Shown one piece after another: positions 43,709 through 52,865 of a stretch of 64,000 nt of DNA; the first letter of the stretch is position 1, and each line of letters starts with the position of its first letter. Both the position numbers and the translations under genes were made by a program. The stretch is from Mesorhizobium hawassense (lineage in GTDB: Bacteria; Pseudomonadota; Alphaproteobacteria; Rhizobiales; Rhizobiaceae), in NCBI RefSeq assembly GCF_003289945.1, contig NZ_QMBP01000002.1, positions 372,001 through 436,000 of the forward strand, in the 5' to 3' direction. A model generated the notes under the pieces. The model had not been told where the DNA came from and did no database searches. It saw only the letters and a list, made by a program, of their open reading frames with translations.

Positions 43709-45121
43709 TCAGGGCGACTCGCGCATTTGCTCCTCGACCACTTTCAGCCGGACGACGGATACAGAACAAAGGGCTCGCGCCACGACCTTGGTCGAAACGC
43801 TGCCAAGATGCCGGCGAATTGCCGAAGATGATCGGGCACCGACGACGATATGGCCGACGTCGTTGCGTTCGGCGTAACTGAGGATCGCATCGGCGGGGCT
43901 GACGGCTTCGAGCGCGTGATAGCTTATGCGATCTTCGGGCAGATGCAGCGGACGCGCCCAGTCCTTCAACGCGACCAGCCGCTGCAGATAGACCAGGCGC
44001 CCCGATTCATCGACGCTCGGCGTTTCGGCGATGATCTCGGTCTTCAGCACCGTCACGCAAGCCAGCCGGGAATCCTCGCGCGCCGCGAGGACACGCGCCG
44101 TTTCGCTGAGAACCTCGCCCGCCAGCGCATCGCTTCCGTTGGCGAGGTCGACCGCGGCGAGGACGATCGGCGGTCCGGCCTTCGAGCCCGAGTTTGCAGC
44201 CTTCCCCACGAGCGATTTCTCATCCGGCCTACGCAGGAAATTCCTGATTGCGCCCCAGGCCCCCGCGTCCGACGGCGCGCGCCGCCTGGCAACCACGACC
44301 TGGTCCGGGTTCCTGAGATCGGAGAGAACGTGCGCCGCCTCGCCATACCGCTTGGATCTGTCGACTTCCATGCAGCGCAGGATGATGGCTTCCAGCCACC
44401 GAGGAATGGTCTTGTCGATATCTCGCGGCGGCTTGGGCGCGTGGTAGAGCCTGCGCTTCATGCCGGCGAGCGTGGCGGGGCGTCCGAATGGCTCCTCCCC
44501 GGTGACGAGTTGATAGAGGATGCAGCCCAGCGCAAACAGGTCGCTCGCGGGATCGGACCTCTCGCCCAGCACCTGTTCGGGCGCGATATAGGCCGGGGTA
44601 CCCATCGGCACGGAACTCTCCTCGCCGAGAAGGTCTGGAAGCTCGGCATGGCGCGAGAGGCCGAAGTCCAAAAGCACCGCGCCGCGTTCGGCCAGGATAA
44701 CGTTTTCCGGCTTGAGATCGAGATGGATGACCTTCTGGCGGTGTAGGGCCGCGAGCGCCGTTGCGATCTCGGCACCGATCCTTACCACCTGGTCCGGCGG
44801 CAGCGGCGCGCGGCCGGCCCCGTCCGACAAGCCAGACCCGGCGACGAATTCCATGGCTATGAACGGGACTTTCGCCAGGCCGCCGGATGCCGCGAATCTC
44901 GGCACATGCGGACCCGACAGTCGTTTGAGGATCAGTTCCTCGGCCTCGAATCCGAGAATGACCGAGACGTCCCCTCCCGGGTCCAAAAAAGGGATCTTCA
45001 ACAGAAGCGGAAAATCGAACTTCGGATTTTTCGCGCGCCAGAGCGCCGCCATGCCGCCGGACGGAAGCTTTTCGACGAGTTCGAAACCGTCGATGCTTAC
45101 CCCTGCTTCGAACCTCTCCAT
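43709..45121 (-). CDS. Ser/Thr protein kinase fused to a universal stress protein domain
   Basis: This protein of 470 residues has a Hanks-type kinase (about residues 10-270): glycine loop PSGGMAALWRAK, VAIK-type Lys in PLLLKIPF, catalytic HLDLKPENVIL (HLD in place of HRD), DFG as LLDFGLSRHAE and APE as YIAPEQVLG. A linker follows, then a UspA-like domain (about 325-465) ending GHIVVGARSSSAIRRHLGS, whose ATP loop has Ser where many have the second Gly. ATG 45121 follows GGGGAGGAT. No membrane helix is present. It lies 17 bp after the phosphoesterase gene. Confidence 0.9.
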   Translation of the reverse strand: MERFEAGVSIDGFELVEKLPSGGMAALWRAKNPKFDFPLLLKIPFLDPGGDVSVILGFEAEELILKRLSGPHVPRFAASGGLAKVPFIAMEFVAGSGLSDGAGRAPLPPDQVVRIGAEIATALAALHRQKVIHLDLKPENVILAERGAVLLDFGLSRHAELPDLLGEESSVPMGTPAYIAPEQVLGERSDPASDLFALGCILYQLVTGEEPFGRPATLAGMKRRLYHAPKPPRDIDKTIPRWLEAIILRCMEVDRSKRYGEAAHVLSDLRNPDQVVVARRRAPSDAGAWGAIRNFLRRPDEKSLVGKAANSGSKAGPPIVLAAVDLANGSDALAGEVLSETARVLAAREDSRLACVTVLKTEIIAETPSVDESGRLVYLQRLVALKDWARPLHLPEDRISYHALEAVSPADAILSYAERNDVGHIVVGARSSSAIRRHLGSVSTKVVARALCSVSVVRLKVVEEQMRESP

Positions 45122-45138
45122 CGATCCTCCCCGGAAAA

Positions 45139-45879
45139 CTAGCGGCCAATCTTCAAACGCATGCCAAGCCATGCAGGCAGGCCTGCCGCCTCGATCTTGC
45201 GGGTGGTCTCTGCGTGGTCATAGGGAACGCGAACCATCGTCACCTCATGCCGGTCGGTGTCGAGAAGCGCAAAACAGGCGGCAGGGTTGCCGTCGCGCGG
45301 TTGACCGACGGCTCCAACGACGACCAGATGCCGCCGCAGTTCCGACAAGGGCGCAGCCACGTTGCCCAGCGGCGAAAAATGGATCGGCCGCCTTTCGGGC
45401 AAGGCGTAGTAGATGGCCGGGATGTGGGTATGGCCACAGAAGATGAAGCGGGCGTCGCTCGAGGACAGACAGCGTTCCGCCGCTTCGGCATCGCGCACAT
45501 ATAGCCATTTCTCCGGTCGTTCCGCGCTGGCGTGGACATAGAGCCGATCCTCGGACCGGAACGAAAGCGGCAGATGCGCAAGGAAATCGAAATGCGCCGC
45601 CACAAGGCGTTTGCGGGTCCACTCCATGGCGGCCCGCGCGTTCTCGGTCATGTCGGTCCGGCCAGCTACCACCGCTTCGTCATGGTTGCCCGTGATGCAG
45701 GACGCGCCGCCTTCCACCAGATCGGCGGCCTTCTCGACCACATAGGCGGGATCAGGCCCGTAGCCGACCAGGTCGCCAAGCAAAACCAGTTGGTCCGGCG
45801 CCTGCGTCCGAACGACCCCGAGGACCGCGTCGAGCGCCTCGCGGTTGGCATGGATGTCAGACAGGATCGCGACGCGCAT
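45139..45879 (-). CDS. Metallophosphoesterase (COG0639-like, phosphatase)
   Basis: This protein of 246 residues is a calcineurin-like phosphoesterase with all five metal motifs: LSDIHANREAL, LLGDLVGYGPDP, ITGNHDEAV, a mid-protein VHAS and FCGHTHIPAI. The COG0639 group contains diadenosine tetraphosphatase and PPP-type protein phosphatases, so it may reverse the phosphorylation made by the kinase-USP protein encoded next. ATG 45879; the frame extends further upstream but the family begins at MRVAILSDIHAN. Confidence 0.9.
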   Translation of the reverse strand: MRVAILSDIHANREALDAVLGVVRTQAPDQLVLLGDLVGYGPDPAYVVEKAADLVEGGASCITGNHDEAVVAGRTDMTENARAAMEWTRKRLVAAHFDFLAHLPLSFRSEDRLYVHASAERPEKWLYVRDAEAAERCLSSSDARFIFCGHTHIPAIYYALPERRPIHFSPLGNVAAPLSELRRHLVVVGAVGQPRDGNPAACFALLDTDRHEVTMVRVPYDHAETTRKIEAAGLPAWLGMRLKIGR

Positions 45880-46189
45880 TCGACTTTTGTCCCGGCAGCG
45901 GCGCACCATAGCAGGCGGCCGGCTGCATAGCATTTGATCCGGCTCAAGGGCTGTGCATGAACCGGCAGGCGGGCGACGACGGACCGCAAAAATCGCCGCT
46001 ACGCCGATATGGCTTGGCATTCGCTTTCGGATCGACTAGATGAGCCCCGCGCCTGTTTGCCTGGACGGCTAGCGGTGCCGGGAAAGGTTGCCCGCCGGTT
46101 GAAGGCAACCAGATGATCCGTCGAGGATTTCCCATGGGAGCATCTACCCAACCCGCGCGGCGAAACCGGCCGCGCGAGATGCTAAGGAC
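45880..46189. other. 310-bp non-coding spacer before tRNA-Ser
   Basis: No convincing gene on either strand. It contains the upstream region of the phosphoesterase operon on the minus strand. Near the tRNA it has a strong hairpin, CGCGCGGC (46154-46161) and GCCGCGCG (46169-46176). It probably also holds the tRNA promoter, which I cannot pinpoint. Confidence 0.6.
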
Positions 46190-46279
46190 GGAGAGGTGGC
46201 CGAGTGGTTGAAGGCGCACGCCTGGAAAGTGTGTTTACGGGAAACCGTAACGCGGGTTCGAATCCCGCTCTCTCCGCCA
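46190..46279 (+). tRNA. tRNA-Ser (anticodon GGA)
   Basis: A 90-nt class-II tRNA with encoded CCA (46277-46279). The acceptor GGAGAGG pairs with TCTCTCC (one G-U). The anticodon stem CACGC/GTGTG frames the loop CTGGAAA with GGA at 46224-46226. There is a long variable arm (TTTACGG-GAAA-CCGTAA) and a T-arm with GGGTTCGAATCCC. It reads UCC/UCU serine codons. Confidence 0.97.
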
Positions 46280-46280
46280 T

Positions 46281-46453
46281 TTGCGCATTAAGCAGCAAAT
46301 AAATCAGACACTTACCTTGTCAGAGCCTCAGCCCCACCGTTGGACCCGTCAAGCGATGGAGTCACTCGAACGTCTGAAGGCTGCGAAGCAGCGAAGTCGC
46401 CCCAAATCGAGGTTCATTGAATTCGCTTTGGCGGCGTCCTATAGGTCGAGACG
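46281..46453 (+). other. Spacer between tRNA-Ser and ygiQ with a doubtful small frame
   Basis: A 61-codon frame (46281-46466) begins two bases after the tRNA and overlaps the ygiQ start. It has a basic composition (WTRQAMESLERLKAAKQRSRPKSR) and no ribosome site beyond the tRNA 3' end. It resembles no protein I know. Read it as spacer, or a relic of an element that once used the tRNA end as an attachment site. Confidence 0.35.
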
Positions 46454-48487
<2,034 letters not shown>

Positions 48488-48499
48488 GCCGCCTGCAAG

Positions 48500-49846
48500 T
48501 CAGGCGGTCTGCTCTTTGTTGTCCTTTGCCAGCGCGTTTGGTGGGGGCGAAGCCTCGCGCTGCATGACGGCGGCGAAGAAGCCGTCGGTGTCGTGGCGCG
48601 CCGGCGTCAGCGACAGGTAGTCGGGATGGGCTGAATTCGTCAGCCGCGGCGCGGCCTCGTTGAGCGGCACGGCGCGAAAGGCAGGATGCACTGCCAGGAA
48701 AGCCGCCACCTGTTCCTCATTCTCCTCGTACAGCATGGAGCAAGTTGCGTATACCAGCCGTCCGCCGGGCTTCACCAGACGCGCCGCGCTCGCCAGAATC
48801 CGGGCTTGCAACGACACGAGATTGTCCAGGCCCTGTTCCTCCTGGGCGCGCCAGCGTGCATCGGGATTGCGTCGCCAGGTGCCGGTGCCGCTGCATGGCG
48901 CGTCGACCAGCACGCGATCGAAACCACCCTTGTGGCGCTTGACCCAGCGATCCGTTTCGTTGGCCAGAAGCCTGGTCTGGATATTGTGCAGTCCTGCCTG
49001 CCGAAAGCGCTCGGCGCCGCGCTTCAAGCGGCCTTCCATGACGTCGCAGGCGACGACGTGGCCCTTGTTGTTCATCTGCGCGGCGATGGCCAGTGTCTTG
49101 CCGCCGGCTCCGGCGCAGAAATCGACCACGCGGTCGCCCGGCCGGGCATCGACCAGCACGGCGACGAGCTGCGAGCCCTCATCCTGGATCTCGACCTCGC
49201 TGCTTTTCAGCATCGGCAGGCTGGCCAGCGAGGGGCGTTCATGCACGCGAATGCCGTAGGGAGCCATGGCAGACGGCTCAGCCCGCAAGCCAAGATCGGT
49301 CAGCGCGCCAAGCACGGCATCGCGCGTCGACTTGATCGGATTGACGCGCAGGTCGAGCGGCGCCGGCGTCAGAAGAGCTGCCATCTCGTTCGCAAACGCC
49401 TCCCCAAAACGGCGCCGCAGCGGATCGGCCGCCCAGGACGGGCATTCGAGACGCACCTCTTCCGGCATGCCGGGGTGGTCGATCGTGCATCCCTGCAACT
49501 TGACCAGCAGCGCGCGCTCGTGATCCGTCAGGATCGCAGGCGCGAATTTCGCGCCGCCGAACAAGCGGTCGACCTGATCGGGCGTCTTGGCTTCCTTCAG
49601 CGCAAGCCATGCCAGCAGCCGGCTGCGGGGCGTATCCTTGCGCCCATGCCTGACAAGCCACCAGCCAAGCCGTGCTTGATGCCGCAGAAGCGCATGGAGC
49701 AATTCCAGGATCTGACCACGGTCCCCGTCGCCAATATGGCGTCGGGCGCGAAACCAGGCCGAGACGACAGCATCCGCGGGGCGCGCGACGCTGTCGACTT
49801 CATGCATCAGGTCGATTGTGGCTTGCAGACGGGCGGCGGGGGTCAC
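48500..49846 (-). CDS. RsmB-like rRNA/tRNA (cytosine-5-)-methyltransferase
   Basis: This protein of about 448 residues is an NOL1/NOP2/Sun-family enzyme. Marks are the NusB-like N-terminal region, SAM motif VVDFCAGAGGKTLAIAA, DVMEGRLKRGAERF, the releasing cysteine in DAPCSGTGTWRRNPD and the catalytic cysteine in YATCSMLYEENE. The family modifies C967 of 16S rRNA (RsmB) or related positions. GTG 49846 (VTPAARLQATIDLM) matches the family start; the frame continues to ATG 49903 and further, overlapping the divergent alkB remnant. Confidence 0.9.
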   Translation of the reverse strand: MTPAARLQATIDLMHEVDSVARPADAVVSAWFRARRHIGDGDRGQILELLHALLRHQARLGWWLVRHGRKDTPRSRLLAWLALKEAKTPDQVDRLFGGAKFAPAILTDHERALLVKLQGCTIDHPGMPEEVRLECPSWAADPLRRRFGEAFANEMAALLTPAPLDLRVNPIKSTRDAVLGALTDLGLRAEPSAMAPYGIRVHERPSLASLPMLKSSEVEIQDEGSQLVAVLVDARPGDRVVDFCAGAGGKTLAIAAQMNNKGHVVACDVMEGRLKRGAERFRQAGLHNIQTRLLANETDRWVKRHKGGFDRVLVDAPCSGTGTWRRNPDARWRAQEEQGLDNLVSLQARILASAARLVKPGGRLVYATCSMLYEENEEQVAAFLAVHPAFRAVPLNEAAPRLTNSAHPDYLSLTPARHDTDGFFAAVMQREASPPPNALAKDNKEQTA

Positions 49847-49902
49847 GGAACGGCGATCAGGCTGAAAAACGCCAATATAGGCGACAGAGCTCCCCCTGAC
49901 CA

Positions 49903-50296
49903 TTGCGCGTGACGGCCTACTGCCAGCGGCACTACGCCGCCCATCGCGAGAGCGCTGGCCGATCCAGCCCCCACCTTGATGTCTATCATCACTATCGTCC
50001 GGGCGCCGGCATAGGCTGGCACCGGGACAAGCCGCATTTCGAAATGGTTGCCGGCGTCTCCCTGCTGGCGCCGTGCAGCTTCCGGCTGCGCCGCAAGAAC
50101 GGCGCGGCATGGGATCGTGAAACGCTCGAGATCGAACCCAGGTCCGTCTATGTCATGGCCGGGCCAGCAAGAAACGAGTGGGAACATTTCATCCCGCCTG
50201 TCGACGCGCGTCCCCTGGATTGCCGCATCGGCGACTGCCCGGGAACCATCGTCCCGCCCCAGGGGTTGTGTCGTCAGATTTCGAGATCGAAAGGAA
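49903..50296 (+). pseudogene. AlkB-like 2OG-Fe(II) oxygenase remnant
   Basis: Between 49960 and 50210 one frame reads the C-terminal core of short AlkB homologues: YHHYRPGAGIGWHRDKPHFEMVAGVSLLAPC (iron His and Asp as H-x-D), FRLRRKNGAAW, EPRSVYVMAGPARNEWEHFIPPV (distal His). The expected 80-100 N-terminal residues are missing, since stops and the divergent rsmB start lie directly upstream. The final RYSxTFR motif is lost after the frame runs into unrelated sequence at about 50215; a similar CVVRFRDRKER appears in another frame near 50270. So it is truncated and frameshifted. The frame stays open into the next gene. Confidence 0.75.
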
Positions 50297-50298
50297 AG

Positions 50299-50694
50299 AT
50301 GATGCGCACATTGACGATGGCCCTGACGCTGTCGGCGATGGCATTGGCGCAGCCCGCTTCTGCTCAACTCGCCGACCCGCGGCCGCAGCCCCCGCCGCCG
50401 GCCCAGCAGCCTGTCCCCGGCCAGGCCCAGCCCGGCCAGGACGACGCCGCCCAGAACGTCACCAACATCGTCGTGGTGGCGATCGAGGACCTGCCTTCGG
50501 AAGTGAAATCGCAGGCCGAAGCCATAGTCACCAGGACGACCGCCAAGGAATTGGCAAAGCTGCAGTACTCCGTCGACGCCTCACCCGAGGCGACATCGGT
50601 CCTGCGCGCCAACGGCCTCAACTCGTCACAGGTCGTTGCCGCCAACATCGACGGCGACGGCACGCTGACGCTGATCATCCAGACGACGGCATGA
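50299..50694 (+). CDS. Small exported protein, proline/glutamine-rich
   Basis: This protein of 131 residues has a signal peptide (MRTLTMALTLSAMALAQPASA), a Pro/Gln-rich linker (RPQPPPPAQQPVPGQAQPGQ) and a small C-terminal domain of about 80 residues without cysteines (NIVVVAIEDLPSEVKSQAEAI, SQVVAANIDGDGTLTLIIQTTA). AAAGGAAAG precedes ATG 50299. The same frame is open upstream through the alkB remnant, but the ribosome site and signal peptide define an independent gene. Unrecognised family. Confidence 0.75.
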   Translation: MMRTLTMALTLSAMALAQPASAQLADPRPQPPPPAQQPVPGQAQPGQDDAAQNVTNIVVVAIEDLPSEVKSQAEAIVTRTTAKELAKLQYSVDASPEATSVLRANGLNSSQVVAANIDGDGTLTLIIQTTA

Positions 50695-50756
50695 CGCGGC
50701 CCGCCGTTTGGGTGAGTGCGCCATCATGCCGGCGCGATAACATACATCGCGGCCAC

Positions 50757-51191
50757 CTAATGCATGAACACCGCTCTGAGCCAGGCAAGAATCCCTGCGC
50801 CCGGAGAGATCGCGGCGCGCACGCGCGACGCCGCCCAGCGTGCCGGCATGTTGGCGCCGACATGGCAATGGCATACGACCTCATGCAGTTGCCAGTCGCT
50901 CATTTCGAAGAACCGCCTGGCTTCGCCGTAAGTGTCGTCCCGCAAGCCGTGCGCGCGAAAGACCGTATCGGCGAAAGCGACGCTGATCGCCGATCCGTCG
51001 GTGCGCATTCTTTCGCGTACGTCGGGTGAGGCGTATTCGGTGCCCGCCAGCGCCGTCAGGCGGAGGTCGGGATTCCGTTCGAGGAGCTGCGCCCAGCGCT
51101 CAAGGCGCTGGCCCCGGCTGGCGATGAGATCCGGTGCTTCGGCATGAACGTCGGCAACGGCATTGATTTGCTCAAGGGTTTGGTGCTTCAC
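50757..51191 (-). CDS. Conserved rhizobial hypothetical protein
   Basis: This protein of 144 residues is probably helical and cytosolic: an N-terminal QINAVADVHAEAPDLIASRGQRLERWAQLLERNP, then GTEYASPDVRERMRTDGSAISVAFAD, and a distinctive C-terminal DTYGEARRFFEMSDWQLHEVVCHCHVG with a Cys-His-Cys-His cluster that could bind a metal. Similar proteins occur in rhizobia with no function assigned. Start ATG 51191. Confidence 0.75.
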   Translation of the reverse strand: MKHQTLEQINAVADVHAEAPDLIASRGQRLERWAQLLERNPDLRLTALAGTEYASPDVRERMRTDGSAISVAFADTVFRAHGLRDDTYGEARRFFEMSDWQLHEVVCHCHVGANMPARWAASRVRAAISPGAGILAWLRAVFMH

Positions 51192-51492
51192 GGCCGTCTC
51201 CTGTATCGACAGATGACCACCCGCCCAACAATGGGAATTAAGGCGCCGGCCAACACCGGCAAGAGCCGGAACAGCCTTGCTGAATGATTTGATCGCTACC
51301 CGCCGCCAGCGCGCGGCGCGATCGTGTTGGAACCATCCTGGTGCGCGATCGTTCCGCCAGCTTGTGCCGCCGATCGCTCCCGACGAAGCGTCCGAGTGCG
51401 GTGATCACCTCCATCATTTCAGATGGGCAGGACGTCCCGCTTGTCGGGATCGCAGCAGAGCTTGCCGAGGCACCGAGCGGAAGGAAAACGCG
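51192..51492. other. 301-bp spacer with no supported gene
   Basis: Divergent spacer between the 50757-51191 gene and the small plus-strand gene at 51493. A frame opens at 51277 in line with the small gene, but its residues are arginine/histidine-rich and its start lacks a ribosome site. Probably promoter region only. Confidence 0.6.
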
Positions 51493-51699
51493 ATGGCCAT
51501 TCTCCCCAATCCGGACCAGGTTCCCACGCCGGTTCCCACGCCGCCGCCCATCCCGGAACCCAAGCCGATGCGCGAACCGGATCCGGATCGGCTCCCCGAC
51601 GAGGCGCCGATCCCCAATCCCGACGAGAACGACGCGCCGCCCAGGCATTCGGCAAGGGATGCCGCACCGGCTTTGAGGCAAGGGGATAACCTCCGATAG
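51493..51699 (+). CDS. Small proline-rich acidic protein
   Basis: This protein of 68 residues is about one-quarter proline, with repeated NPDQVPTPVPTPPPIPEPKP and PDPDRLPDEAPIPNPDEND. It is likely unfolded. No signal peptide. AAGGAAAA precedes ATG 51493, which supports a real gene despite its bias. The function is unknown. Confidence 0.65.
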   Translation: MAILPNPDQVPTPVPTPPPIPEPKPMREPDPDRLPDEAPIPNPDENDAPPRHSARDAAPALRQGDNLR

Positions 51700-51846
51700 T
51701 CGGCCTTCAACCCCAGTCGACCAATTTGAGCGGTGTCGTCGCCTGGCGCGGTCCCAACCAAGATCCGGCATTGACGCGCCCGCCCTCTGACTGCAATGTC
51801 TATTAACCAGCTGTTAACCTTGCGGCGGCTGAGATTGGGGGGCAAT

Positions 51847-52707
51847 TTGGAACCGTTTCTGGACGCGAACCTCCTGAATTGGGACGATCGGGCCGAACTG
51901 CACGCGACCGACAGAACGGGCAGCTACCGGATCGAGAATGTCTTGACCGGTGGATCCAATCTCTATGAGCTGGAAACACGCGAGGTCGGTGACATTTTTG
52001 GGAAGGACATCGTCCACCTGCAATGCCATATCGGGCTCGACACAATCAGCCTGAGGAATCTCGGCGCGGGCAGCGTGACGGGCCTGGACTTTTCGCCAAG
52101 GGCAGTCGCCGCGGCGCGAGATTTCGCCTCCAAGGCAGGGAGCGACGTTCGCTTCGTGGAGGCGCCGCTTTACGAGGCTGTCGAAGCGCTCGGCCGAACC
52201 TTTGACATCGTCTACGTCACTTGGGGCTCGGTGAACTGGCTTGACGACGTCTTCCGTTGGGCGCGGGTGGTCGCCGATCTTCTGCGGCCCGGCGGCCGGC
52301 TCTACATGGCCGAAGGCCATCCCCTCATGTTCCAGTGCAATCGCAAGGCTGCCGCGCTCGAGTTGAAGGACGATTGGCGAACGCCGATAGCGCGGCCGCT
52401 CGTCTGGAACGAAAAGCTGACTTATACCGGCGACGAGCGCACCTTGAAGCATCCTCGCTACTACGAATGGATACATCCGATCAGCGACGTGGTGAACGCG
52501 CTGATCGCGGCAGGACTGTCGCTCGATTTTCTCAACGAGCATGACACTGTTTCCTGGAAGCACTTTTCATTCGCGGTGAGGGCCGGCAAGGATATGTACG
52601 GCTTGCCCGAAAACGCTCCCAAGATTCCGATGGCCTATTCGATTGGGGCAACCAAGCGTGGTTTGGGGACGTATCGGATCGTCCAGAAGAAGGTCGACAG
52701 CCACTAG
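51847..52707 (+). CDS. Class I SAM-dependent methyltransferase
   Basis: This protein of 286 residues (303 if started at ATG 51796) has a Rossmann methyltransferase fold: motif I VHLQCHIGLDTISLRNLGAGSVTGLDFS, then GRTFDIVYVTWGSVNWL and LLRPGGRLYMAEGHPL. The C-terminal part (YYEWIHPISDVVNALIAAGLSLDFLNEHDTVSWKHF) matches small-molecule methyltransferases of the UbiG/BioC-like type. TTG 51847 is preferred because a run of six G lies just before it; ATG 51796 lacks a ribosome site. The substrate is unknown. Confidence 0.82.
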   Translation: MEPFLDANLLNWDDRAELHATDRTGSYRIENVLTGGSNLYELETREVGDIFGKDIVHLQCHIGLDTISLRNLGAGSVTGLDFSPRAVAAARDFASKAGSDVRFVEAPLYEAVEALGRTFDIVYVTWGSVNWLDDVFRWARVVADLLRPGGRLYMAEGHPLMFQCNRKAAALELKDDWRTPIARPLVWNEKLTYTGDERTLKHPRYYEWIHPISDVVNALIAAGLSLDFLNEHDTVSWKHFSFAVRAGKDMYGLPENAPKIPMAYSIGATKRGLGTYRIVQKKVDSH

Positions 52708-52865
52708 TTTCGTGCACGGCAAGTTCTGGCGCGTGCTCCGCGCACCAACGCGGGACGCCAAAAAATTTCAGAGATCGTGAAGGCCAAAATTAAGTTATTG
52801 CGAACTAATATTCCCTTGACGAGGCTCGCCCAGAGAGCCTGAGAAGCATAGGGAATCTCGCTTTA

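Noticed and set aside
44229..45149. 306-codon frame overlapping the kinase-USP gene on the same strand
   Set aside because: Translation is arginine-rich and featureless; it is a +1 shadow of the kinase frame.
46190..46453. Genomic island integrated at tRNA-Ser
   Set aside because: No integrase, no direct repeat of the tRNA 3' end that I can see, and housekeeping-type genes follow at once.
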